A DNA stretch of 26,329 bases from WVZL01 sp041862375 (GTDB taxonomy: Bacteria > Acidobacteriota > Aminicenantia > Aminicenantales > Aminicenantaceae), in the NCBI GenBank assembly GCA_041862375.1, contig JBGVTE010000093.1, positions 1 through 26,329 of the forward strand, read 5' to 3'. The notes under the pieces are model-generated. The model was not told the origin of the DNA and ran no database searches. It saw nothing but the letters and a program-made list of their open reading frames with translations. Of the stretch, positions 14,972 to 22,682 are shown in pieces. A program made the position numbers and the translations under genes. The stretch's first letter is position 1; every line of letters starts with the position of its first letter.

Positions 14972-16879
14972 TTGCTCAAAACCCACACAAAAAGAATTTT
15001 AATTACAGGTCTATTTACGGTCTTCATACTGCTACCATTTTCTTCTCTCCTTGAAGCAGAACAGCAGTCATCTCCAGGAAAATCTCACGGTGAAGATGCA
15101 TTCCCAATCAACTGGAAACGCTACTACAGTCATGATGAGCTCACCGATCTATACCGTAGAATGGTCAAAAAGTTCCCCGATCTCGTGAAACTAGTTTCTA
15201 CTGGTAAAAGTAGACAGGGAAGAGACCTCTGGCTTCTGGAAATTACCAACTTTAAAACCGGACCCGCAGAGAGCAAACCCGCTCTGTACATCGATGGCGC
15301 TATCCACGGAAATGAGGTCCAGGGAATCATGTGCGCTCTCTATTCTACCTGGTATCTCCTTACCCACTATGGAAACGACAGGTTTGTGACTGACCTCATG
15401 GACACACGCACCTTCTACATAAAGCCCACAGTCAATGTCGATGCTGCACATTCATTCGTTACAGAGCCCAACACCATGCACCATCCCCGATGGAACTACC
15501 GGCCTGTGGATAATGACGGAGATGGAAAGTTTGATGAAGACCCAGAGGAAGACATTAATGGCGATGGCGAGATTTCCCTCATGCGCCGCCGGAATCCCAA
15601 CGGCCGCTGGAAAGTCGGGGAAGACCCCCGACTCCTGGTTCGCTGCGAACAGGATGAGCCCCCGGGAGGCTGGGAGCTTCTCGGGTATGAAGGACTCGAT
15701 AATGACGGAGATGGTCTAGTGAACGAGGACATTCTGGGGGGAATGGACCTCGCCCGGAACTTTCCTGCCCGCTGGTCTATTTCTGCTGGCTATCCCTATC
15801 CGCTCTCTGAACCGGAAACCAGATCAACAGCTGACTACCTCCTCGAGCACCGGAATGTCGGAGCCATCGTTCATCACCACAATATGGGGCAACTCATCAT
15901 GATCGCTGCAGGCCCCTATCAACGAAGAGAGGCAGAACGAAGCCCTTTTTCTCGAATCGGCAGATACCCGACTGAAGTGGATAAAAAAATGGAAAGACTG
16001 CGCTCTGTCCAGGTTCCTTCAGAAAGACGAGCTGACTGGCAGAAATATGTGACTCTGGCAAGGCGAGGTGTGGAAATAACAAATTATACTCCCGTCCCAG
16101 GAGGAGGCATGGGACAGTTTTCCGCCTGGGGATACGAACATTTCGGCGCCTTCACCTTTCTCGTTGAACTCTGGAACATTCCGGCTGATTTCAACGAAGA
16201 CGGTATAGTAGACCAAGGTGAAATGCTTCGCTGGGTTGACCGGGAGTTTCGCGGCGAAGGCTGGGTTGAGTGGAAGCCGTTCAAACACCCAACTTACGGT
16301 GATATCGAAATCGGGGGAACCTTTACAAAATTCGTCAGGCGTGCCACACCTGGAAAATACCTTGAACAATTAGCTATGAAGATGAATGACTGGTCTCTCT
16401 ACATTGCTTACAACCTGCCCCTGATAAAGATTTCATCGCTAAAAATCAGCCCTCTGGCCACAGTATCTAAAGCTTTTACAGGAAAGGTCGATAGGCAGGA
16501 GCAGGACTTTGTGGTGAAGACAGAAAAATCCCTGGGAAAAGGGCTTCTTGCCTGGGTAGACATTGATATCACGAATGAAAGACTACTTCCTACAAAGTCA
16601 CTCATGGCCCATACCTTGAAACTTCTCCCCAAGGATACTCTCACTCTTTCAGGAAAGCATTGCGAAGTGCTCGGGTACTCGGAGCTTGATAAAAATCTCC
16701 GCCCCCAAAAATTTCAGAAAAAAAAGAAAGCCGAGTTTGACTGGATCGACGGATATGAGACAAAGCGAATCCGCTTGCTTGTCAGAGTAAAGCAAAGTTC
16801 TCCTTTAATTTTAATAGCTGAATTTAAGTCTGCTCGCGGCGGAAAAGCCACAAAACAAGTCTCTCTAATCCTTGATTGA
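14972..16879 (+). CDS. Secreted M14 zinc carboxypeptidase with inserted Asp-rich Ca-binding-type loops (first of two)
   Basis: The start is TTG 14972, six bases after AAGGAGG (14959-14965); no ATG fits better. The product is 635 residues with a signal peptide (1-29, cut near LEA). The M14 domain runs from about 48 to 435. Zinc ligands are His112 and Glu115 (HGNE) and the His of HHHN (probably 303). The catalytic base is Glu399 (FLVELW). Between the ligands sit two Asp-rich loops of EF-hand/thrombospondin type: DNDGDGKFDED (180-190) continuing to DINGDGE (194-200), and DNDGDG (243-248). A third, DFNEDG, lies at 406-411. The usual carboxylate-binding Asn-Arg pair reads Ala261-Arg262 (DLARNF), an unusual change. 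Residues 435-635 are beta-rich, with no name I recognise. It forms an operon with the next gene (14 bp gap). Confidence 0.9.
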   Translation: MLKTHTKRILITGLFTVFILLPFSSLLEAEQQSSPGKSHGEDAFPINWKRYYSHDELTDLYRRMVKKFPDLVKLVSTGKSRQGRDLWLLEITNFKTGPAESKPALYIDGAIHGNEVQGIMCALYSTWYLLTHYGNDRFVTDLMDTRTFYIKPTVNVDAAHSFVTEPNTMHHPRWNYRPVDNDGDGKFDEDPEEDINGDGEISLMRRRNPNGRWKVGEDPRLLVRCEQDEPPGGWELLGYEGLDNDGDGLVNEDILGGMDLARNFPARWSISAGYPYPLSEPETRSTADYLLEHRNVGAIVHHHNMGQLIMIAAGPYQRREAERSPFSRIGRYPTEVDKKMERLRSVQVPSERRADWQKYVTLARRGVEITNYTPVPGGGMGQFSAWGYEHFGAFTFLVELWNIPADFNEDGIVDQGEMLRWVDREFRGEGWVEWKPFKHPTYGDIEIGGTFTKFVRRATPGKYLEQLAMKMNDWSLYIAYNLPLIKISSLKISPLATVSKAFTGKVDRQEQDFVVKTEKSLGKGLLAWVDIDITNERLLPTKSLMAHTLKLLPKDTLTLSGKHCEVLGYSELDKNLRPQKFQKKKKAEFDWIDGYETKRIRLLVRVKQSSPLILIAEFKSARGGKATKQVSLILD

Positions 16880-16893
16880 GAAAGGAGTCAAAG

Positions 16894-18729
16894 ATGAAAC
16901 ACAATAATAGACTTATACTCTTGGCCGTTTCCTCTCTCTGCTTAGTTGTAGCAGGAGTATCCTTAGCACAGGACATCACCTTTGACAAGTACCACTCCTA
17001 CAAAGAAATCACAGCATGCCTGAAGGCAGTCCAGGCTGAATATCCCCACCTGGCGCGCCTTTCCTCCATGGGAAAGAGCCACCTGGGAAAGGATATCTGG
17101 GTGATAGAAATAACCAACAGAAAAATTAAAAAGCCAGAACACAAGCCTGCAATGTACATCGATGGCGGGACACACGGAAATGAGGTTACTGGGAGTGAAG
17201 TGTGCCTTCACACCATAGATTATCTTGTAAGAAATTATGGAAAAGACGAACGAATCACCAAGCTTCTCGACACCAGGACATTTTACATCGCTCCATCTGT
17301 CAATCCTGACTCAAATAACCTTTTTGTTACTACTCCCATAAGGTCTCTGCGCAATAACCAGCGCCCTTTTGATGAGGACAACGATGGGCTCGTGGATGAA
17401 GATCCTGCAGAAGACCTGAACGGCGATGGTTTTATCACCATGATGCGTAAGAAAGATCCTGAAGAAGGAACTATGGTTGCTCTCGCTGATGACCCGAGAA
17501 TCATGGTGCGCCCCAACAAAGAAAATGGCGAGAAGGGAGTATATAAAGTATGGAGGAGCGAAGGAATCGATAATGACGGAGATGAAAAAATAAACGAAGA
17601 CGGAAGAGGCGGTGTGAATGTTAACCGCAACTACCCTGCATACTGGCAACCAGAGCATAAGCAGCGCAGAGGCGGTGTCTATCCACTGAGCGAGTCAGAA
17701 TCCAGGGCAATCGTTGATTTTTGCCTGGCTCATCCCAATATAGCCACTGTCCAGAGTTACCATACTTCTGGAGGATTCCTCTACCAGCCTCTGGCAGCCG
17801 AAAAGGTACAAGCTATTCCAAAAGAAGATCAAGCTGTCTTTAAGAAAATTTCAGAAGCTTATAAGAAGGCCACAGGAAATATAACCCGCCGCCCTTACAG
17901 GGAACGAGGCCCACGGCCAGGGCCGTATGGTTTTGGCATCTTTATCGATTGGGCATACATGCACTTTGGCGCCTACAGCGGTACTACAGAGCTCTGGAAA
18001 CTTCCCGATAAATACGATCCTGAAAAACAAAAAAAGAAAAAAGACGAAAAAGCTCCAAGCGATGCTTACAGTAAATACATAGAGAGAACAAAGGCCTGGT
18101 ATAAATTCATCGACCAAGAGCTTAAAGGTGAAGGATTTGTCCCCTGGAGGCAGTTCGACCATCCTACTCTGGGAAAAATAGAGATTGGAGGCTGGAAAAA
18201 GTTCATCAGATCTAACCCTCCTCCGAAATTCCTCAAAGAAACTGTCGAGAAAAACACCATGGCTGATATTGCCCAAGCTGAGCTCACTCCACTTGTTGTA
18301 ATTGATAAAGTGAAGGTAAGTCTGATTCAGGGAGGAGACGGAGCTAAGTCTGCAAGTCTGAAAAAAGAAGGGGAAACGTACAAAGTGTCAAAAGGGGAAA
18401 AGCTGGCGAATCGTGTTGCTATTCTTGAGGTTACAGCGACAGCCAGAAACGAAGGCCCTGTACAGTCTATAACAAAGAAATTGCAAACTACCCGCCTGCC
18501 TCAACGCCCGAATGTTTCTGACCTGCTCATCCTTGAACCGGCGAAGAATGTCACCATCCTGGCAGAGAACAGCAGAGTCCGCATCGGATCTATCTTAGCG
18601 AAAAACGAAACCGGGGATGCAAAATCTGCCTCATGGCTGATTCAGCTCACAGGAAAAGAGGGCCAGATAAAAATCATTTCCCTTTCCCAAAAAGGAGGCT
18701 ATGACGAAAAAATAATCACCCTGAAATAG
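16894..18729 (+). CDS. Secreted M14 zinc carboxypeptidase, tandem paralogue of the preceding gene
   Basis: The start is ATG 16894, six bases after AAAGGAG (16881-16887); the frame is open further upstream but without support. The product is 611 residues with a clear signal peptide (1-26, VSLAQ). M14 residues are His94 and Glu97 (HGNE), His290 (SYHTSG), Asn244-Arg245 (NVNRNYP, the substrate-carboxylate pair, intact here) and Glu366 (GTTELW). The same insert is present: DEDNDGLVDED (160-170), DLNGDG (174-179) and DNDGDEKINED (226-236). The C-terminal third (from about 450) is a beta-rich domain with repeated basic patches. It shares layout with the upstream gene and differs in the specificity regions, so the two probably trim different C-terminal residues from peptides outside the cell or in the periplasm. 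Downstream it meets the aminopeptidase P gene head-on. Confidence 0.92.
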   Translation: MKHNNRLILLAVSSLCLVVAGVSLAQDITFDKYHSYKEITACLKAVQAEYPHLARLSSMGKSHLGKDIWVIEITNRKIKKPEHKPAMYIDGGTHGNEVTGSEVCLHTIDYLVRNYGKDERITKLLDTRTFYIAPSVNPDSNNLFVTTPIRSLRNNQRPFDEDNDGLVDEDPAEDLNGDGFITMMRKKDPEEGTMVALADDPRIMVRPNKENGEKGVYKVWRSEGIDNDGDEKINEDGRGGVNVNRNYPAYWQPEHKQRRGGVYPLSESESRAIVDFCLAHPNIATVQSYHTSGGFLYQPLAAEKVQAIPKEDQAVFKKISEAYKKATGNITRRPYRERGPRPGPYGFGIFIDWAYMHFGAYSGTTELWKLPDKYDPEKQKKKKDEKAPSDAYSKYIERTKAWYKFIDQELKGEGFVPWRQFDHPTLGKIEIGGWKKFIRSNPPPKFLKETVEKNTMADIAQAELTPLVVIDKVKVSLIQGGDGAKSASLKKEGETYKVSKGEKLANRVAILEVTATARNEGPVQSITKKLQTTRLPQRPNVSDLLILEPAKNVTILAENSRVRIGSILAKNETGDAKSASWLIQLTGKEGQIKIISLSQKGGYDEKIITLK

Positions 18730-18732
18730 ACA

Positions 18733-18769
18733 ACTTTTTATAAAAAGTCACTGCGAAGAACGTAGTGAC
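18733..18769. terminator. Overlapping palindromes between convergent genes, likely bidirectional terminator
   Basis: ACTTTTTATAAAAAGT (18733-18748) is a perfect palindrome. Next to it GTCACTGCG (18747-18755) pairs with CGTAGTGAC (18761-18769) around a five-base loop, with T-rich sequence on both sides. It lies in the 73-bp gap between the converging M14 and aminopeptidase P genes. The second stem resembles a shortened copy of the repeat at 25550-25588. Confidence 0.55.
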
Positions 18770-18802
18770 GTGATTTTAAATCAGGCATTTCTTAAATGAA
18801 AA

Positions 18803-20179
18803 TTACTTCACGTAAACAGTTTTCTCTTTCATCAGCTTTTCTATTTCATCAAGCTCTCTTGGCGCATCTTTAGTCAGGATTTCATAGCCATTCTCTGTGA
18901 CCAGAATGTCATCTTCAATCCTGATCCCAAGATTTTTCACTGGTATGTAGATGCCCGGCTCTATCGTAAATATGCTTCCAGGCACAAGGGGATTATCCGC
19001 AGCAAAGTGGCGGTTCATCTTGTACTTTCCGTACATTCCCTTCAGGGATAAGCCGAGGGTTGTGGATTTATAATGGGAGCCTCCGCTCAAGGTGTGACTC
19101 GTTCCGTGGATGAGGTATTTTCCGTATCCTGCTTCATTGATAACATCCATTACAGTTTTGTGAACCTCGGCCAGCGTAACTCCCGGTTTTACTATTGATA
19201 TCGCCTTTTTTTGGGCTTCTAAAACTATATTATAAATTTTCTTCTGCTCGGGGCTGAACTTCCCTGAAACCGGTATTGTCCTCGTCAGATCCGTGGAATA
19301 CGATTTATAGATTGTGCCGATATCAATCTTAAGCAAATCCCCCTCTTCCATCTTACGGTCGTTGTTCATGTGGTGCAGGATGCAGGAGTTGGGGCCTGAA
19401 GCAATAATGATAAAGGCTGGACTTTGAGAGCCGTTTTTTCTGAATATGTATGTAATGAGAGCTTCTATTTCGTACTCATAAATACCGGGCTTTGTAAAAC
19501 GCGCAGCTTCTTTAAATGCCTCTACGGTAATTTTGCAGGCTTTCCTCATCACATCTATTTCCCTTGTAGACTTCTTCCAACGCATTTCATCAAGGATAGA
19601 AGCAAAGTTTTTGATCCTTACGCTGGGAAGTATCTTTCTGATGTTTTCCACGAATTCCAGGTCCGAGGGCAATCTCTGGAGAGACCGGACATTCGTTCTG
19701 TAGGATAGATAGACCGTGTCGGTTATACTGCCGAGCTTTGATACATCGGAATAGAAAACACTGAGGTCAGCGGTATTTTCAATCCCTGTTGCTTCCTCAG
19801 CTTTCTTCCCCGGAAAGAGTTGAGGGTCATCCCACACTCCTCTCCTCGGGTCTTTGGATGGAAGGTAGAGTGTTGTCCTCCAGAATTCAGGCCTTGAAGT
19901 TTTTTCAGCTACAGTCTCAGGAATTAAAATTAACTTTGCATCTGGAACATCTACACCTGTCAGGTAGTAAAACTCAGGATTTGCCCTCGCTCTCCCAAAT
20001 GAACCTGAATAATTGATGATTATTGCAACTCCATCAGGGATAAAGGAAGAAAGCTTATCCCTTCTTTCTTTAAAATCTGAAGAGCCGATTTCTACTTCAT
20101 CTGAGAACAACTGCAGGTTTAAAAAAGCCATAGAGAAAAGAAATGTCAGCAATAAAATAAAAGAGCGTCTTTTTCTCAT
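18803..20179 (-). CDS. Exported Xaa-Pro aminopeptidase (M24, aminopeptidase P)
   Basis: I start at ATG 20179 (458 residues), preceded by AGGAGG; a longer in-frame start at 20224 lacks a ribosome site and would bury the signal peptide. Residues 1-27 are a signal peptide (MRKRR, hydrophobic core, LFS). An N-terminal domain (about 33-190) is followed by the pita-bread metallopeptidase domain. All five metal ligands are present with the family's spacing: Asp286 (KIDIGT), Asp297 (STDL), His362 (HGTSHTLSG), Glu407 (TIEPGIY) and Glu422 (RIEDD). It removes an N-terminal residue when proline is second. E. coli PepP is cytoplasmic, while this one carries an export signal, in line with the other exported peptidases around it. 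It is transcribed alone and converges on the M14 pair. Confidence 0.93.
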   Translation of the reverse strand: MRKRRSFILLLTFLFSMAFLNLQLFSDEVEIGSSDFKERRDKLSSFIPDGVAIIINYSGSFGRARANPEFYYLTGVDVPDAKLILIPETVAEKTSRPEFWRTTLYLPSKDPRRGVWDDPQLFPGKKAEEATGIENTADLSVFYSDVSKLGSITDTVYLSYRTNVRSLQRLPSDLEFVENIRKILPSVRIKNFASILDEMRWKKSTREIDVMRKACKITVEAFKEAARFTKPGIYEYEIEALITYIFRKNGSQSPAFIIIASGPNSCILHHMNNDRKMEEGDLLKIDIGTIYKSYSTDLTRTIPVSGKFSPEQKKIYNIVLEAQKKAISIVKPGVTLAEVHKTVMDVINEAGYGKYLIHGTSHTLSGGSHYKSTTLGLSLKGMYGKYKMNRHFAADNPLVPGSIFTIEPGIYIPVKNLGIRIEDDILVTENGYEILTKDAPRELDEIEKLMKEKTVYVK

Positions 20180-20251
20180 TTTATCCTCCTCAATTATATA
20201 TTTTTTCATACACGTCTTTTGCATGTCCTCCAGACATTACCATCTCAAAAA

Positions 20252-20297
20252 ACCCCAAGTCAATAGTCATTGGGGTCAGGCTTTCATAAGTTGGATA
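20252..20297. repeat. REP-like repeat, solo copy with hairpin
   Basis: ACCCCAA (20252-20258) pairs with TTGGGGT (20270-20276) around an 11-base loop. From 20271 the 27 bases to 20297 (core GGGGTCAGGCTTTCATAA, then GTTGGATA) are identical to the right end of the 14713-14910 element read in reverse. It lies in the 347-bp gap between the divergent aminopeptidase P and GH97 genes, nearer the former. Confidence 0.65.
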
Positions 20298-20463
20298 ATT
20301 TGAATCCTTTATTATAAAAAAACAAATAGAATTTTTTGGAAATGGTAAAAATCGAGCTGGTTCTTTTTTCCCTTGCATGTTGACACTAATTTTTTCGTAT
20401 ACTATAAGTTTATCAAACATAAATTTTGTCATTTGAATCTTTTATAATAATGGATAGAATTTT
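20298..20463. repeat. Imperfect direct repeats flanking the GH97 promoter
   Basis: The stretch 20298-20335 (ATTTGAATCCTTTATTATAA, eight bases, ATAGAATTTT) recurs at 20431-20463 (ATTTGAATCTTTTATAATAA, three bases, ATAGAATTTT). The first twenty bases match at 18 positions and the last ten are identical. The GH97 promoter lies between the copies. Paired regulator sites or an old small duplication are both possible. Confidence 0.4.
20380..20408 (+). promoter_or_regulatory. Strong sigma-70-type promoter for the GH97 gene
   Basis: Perfect TTGACA (20380-20385), an exact 17-bp spacer and TATAAG (20403-20408). The predicted start near 20415 leaves a leader of about 112 nt before ATG 20527, long enough for leader control, though no riboswitch fold was recognised. 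Confidence 0.65.
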
Positions 20464-20526
20464 CAGGGGAAAACAAAGATATAAATGTCACTAAATCTGA
20501 ATAGAGTAAAAAGGAGAGAATATTCT

Positions 20527-22542
20527 ATGTTAAACAAAAAAAGGCTTATTATCTTACCTTTTATAATAGTCTCTTCACTCACAATTATGGGATGTGCAAG
20601 AAAATCCCATCAAAGCCTCAGTTCTCCTGATAACAATATAAACATTGATTTTTCTCTTCGGGAAGGCATTCCTCATTACAGCATATCATACAACCAGAGG
20701 ATAATTATTAAGCCCTCTTCTTTGGGCTTTCAATTAGCTAAGTCTGAACATCTGCATAAAGACTTTAAGATAATTAGAACAGAACGCAAAAGTGTGGACG
20801 AAATATGGAATCCTGTTTGGGGGAAAAAAAGCGAAGTTAAAAATAACTACAACCAGCTCATAATCGAACTCGAGGAAAAAAACGATCCTTACCGCCGGTT
20901 GAGTCTTATATTTCGCGCTTATGACGACGGCGCTGCATTCCGGTTTAGCTTCCCCGAACAGAAACATTTGTCCGACTTTGCCATTGCCTCTGAGGATACA
21001 CACTTTAACTTCAGTGAAAACTACACATGTTATGCACTGCAGCTTGGAAAATACACAACGAGCTACGAGAAAGAATTCGACCAGATCAGCCTTCAAGATA
21101 TTAATCAAACTGCTGTAATTGGATTGCCTCTCCTTTTAAAAACGCCTCACTGCTGGATGGGAATAACAGAGGCAGGCCTCACCAACTATGCAGGAATGTA
21201 TCTTTCTGGCGCAGATGACGATTCGACTTATCTCATTTCAAAGCTATCGCCGCTTCCTGGAGAAGAGGCAGTAAAAGTAAGAGCTTCAGCTCCCCACGAT
21301 ACACCGTGGCGAGCCATCTTGCTAGGAGCTCAACCAGGCGATCTCATGGGATCAAACCTCATCATAAACCTTAATGACCCGAATGAATTCGAGGATGTCT
21401 CCTGGATAAAGCCAGGACTTGTTCTCTGGCCGTGGTGGAATGGCCGCCTCCCTTATGGTGAGCCACACACCGCCCAGATGAAGTATTATATTGAGTTCGC
21501 CTCAAAGCACGGAATTCCATATCTTCTGGTTGACGCTGGCTGGTATTCCCTGGAGAGAGATGCGTGGAGAGAGCCAGATAAAGAGAATATACTCACCATG
21601 GAGGAGACACGAAAAGACTACTACGACATCCGTGAAGTGATAGATTATGCAAAGGAAAAAAACGTGGGAGTTCACCTCTGGGTTCACGGCGCTTCCTTAA
21701 AAAGACAGATAGACGAAGCTTTGCCTGTTTATGCACAGTGGGGGGCTGTAGGGATTAAAGTCGACAGTTACGGGCGGGACGACCAGGAATGGGTCAATTT
21801 TGTCCATGAAATAGCAAAAAAAGCCTCTAAATACCGCCTCATGGTTAATTATCATGGCGCCTACAAACCAACCGGAATCCGCCGGACTTATCCGAATATC
21901 ATGACCAGGGAAGGAATCTTGGGGCTCGAGCACAGCAAGTGGAGCAAAAAGCCTACTTCACAGCACAATGTTACTATCCCCTTTACTAGAATGCTTGCGG
22001 GTCCGATGGATTATACACCAGGCGCTTTCGACCTCGATGGTACGGAGAAAAGCCCAAAATATGTCCAGGGAACCCGGGCTCACCAACTTGCGATGTATGT
22101 AGTGTACTTTTCTCCACTCCAGATGATTCCTGATTATCCGGAAGCTTACGAGAATTCGCCTGAGGAGTTTAGCTTTATTAAAAGCATTCCCACTGTCTGG
22201 GATGATACAATTGTCATAAACGGAGTACCTGGGGATTTCATCTCAATGGCACGCAGAAGGGGGGAAGATTGGTATCTCGGAATAATGACAGACGAAAATC
22301 CGCGCAGGCTGGAAATACCGCTTTCTTTTCTTAACTCCGGGAAGAAGTATGTTGCCCAGATTTACGCTGATGCCCTCGATGATGAAGAAAATCCCGAACG
22401 TGTGATTGTGAGTGAGGCTATCGTGATATCTTCTACAGTTCTAAAAGCTGAAATGAAAGGCGGAGGAGGATTTACAGCGCGTCTCAGCCCAGCAGACAAG
22501 GAAAATATTAAACGGCTGCTTGACTTTGCAGCTCAACAGTGA
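20527..22542 (+). CDS. GH97 glycoside hydrolase (alpha-galactosidase/alpha-glucosidase type), lipoprotein
   Basis: I start at ATG 20527 (671 residues): AAGGAGAG (20511-20518) lies eight bases before it and the lipoprotein signal begins there. Residues 6-21 are hydrophobic and the lipobox IMGC gives Cys23. The N-terminal beta domain (about 33-280) is followed by a TIM-type barrel with GH97 signatures: VLWPWWNGRLPYG, PYLLVDAGWY, GIKVDSYGRDDQEW and the block MTREGILGLE (459-468). Asp413 in KVDSY falls where retaining GH97 enzymes carry the nucleophile, whereas inverting SusB-type enzymes lack it. A retaining alpha-galactosidase-like activity is therefore my guess. Glu462 and Glu468 are candidates for acid/base or calcium binding. 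A C-terminal beta domain (about 560-660) completes the fold. It probably releases sugar from oligosaccharides in the periplasm. No Sus-type transporter lies alongside. Confidence 0.9.
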   Translation: MLNKKRLIILPFIIVSSLTIMGCARKSHQSLSSPDNNINIDFSLREGIPHYSISYNQRIIIKPSSLGFQLAKSEHLHKDFKIIRTERKSVDEIWNPVWGKKSEVKNNYNQLIIELEEKNDPYRRLSLIFRAYDDGAAFRFSFPEQKHLSDFAIASEDTHFNFSENYTCYALQLGKYTTSYEKEFDQISLQDINQTAVIGLPLLLKTPHCWMGITEAGLTNYAGMYLSGADDDSTYLISKLSPLPGEEAVKVRASAPHDTPWRAILLGAQPGDLMGSNLIINLNDPNEFEDVSWIKPGLVLWPWWNGRLPYGEPHTAQMKYYIEFASKHGIPYLLVDAGWYSLERDAWREPDKENILTMEETRKDYYDIREVIDYAKEKNVGVHLWVHGASLKRQIDEALPVYAQWGAVGIKVDSYGRDDQEWVNFVHEIAKKASKYRLMVNYHGAYKPTGIRRTYPNIMTREGILGLEHSKWSKKPTSQHNVTIPFTRMLAGPMDYTPGAFDLDGTEKSPKYVQGTRAHQLAMYVVYFSPLQMIPDYPEAYENSPEEFSFIKSIPTVWDDTIVINGVPGDFISMARRRGEDWYLGIMTDENPRRLEIPLSFLNSGKKYVAQIYADALDDEENPERVIVSEAIVISSTVLKAEMKGGGGFTARLSPADKENIKRLLDFAAQQ

Positions 22543-22562
22543 GCATACTCATTCAAAAAACA

Positions 22563-22591
22563 AATCTGACCTTTATAATTTTTTTCAGATT
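22563..22591 (+). terminator. Hairpin just after the GH97 gene, possible terminator
   Basis: AATCTGA (22563-22569) pairs perfectly with TCAGATT (22585-22591) 20 bp after the stop. The loop is T-rich but no T run follows the stem, so termination is uncertain. The stretch CCTTTATAA inside it is shared with the REP-like repeat 60-80 bases on, in opposite orientation. Confidence 0.3.
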
Positions 22592-22638
22592 AAAAGCTAA
22601 ATTTTTATAATTTTTAAAGAAAGTTACATAATCCCAAT

Positions 22639-22681
22639 AATTATAAAAGTTATAAAGGCCTGACCCCAGTGAAGGGTCAGG
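22639..22681. repeat. REP-like repeat with full hairpin, next to the M1 gene stop
   Basis: CCTGACCC (22659-22666) and GGGTCAGG (22674-22681) form a perfect eight-pair stem with a seven-base loop. The left flank 22639-22667, read in reverse, is GGGGTCAGGCC, then TTTATAACTTTTATAATT, closely like the copy starting at 14717. The stem ends one base before the stop codon of the M1 gene. It may act as a terminator or mRNA 3' stabiliser between the convergent GH97 and M1 genes. Confidence 0.65.
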
Positions 22682-22682
22682 T

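Noticed and set aside
17283..18276. Several minus-strand frames of 115-141 codons inside the second M14 gene
   Set aside because: They are shadows of a gene with all M14 residues intact; their Phe/Ser-rich translations follow from the Glu/Lys-rich sense codons.
20190..20432. Minus-strand frame of 80 codons between the aminopeptidase P and GH97 genes
   Set aside because: It runs through the REP-like repeat and the GH97 promoter and has no ribosome site or recognisable motif.
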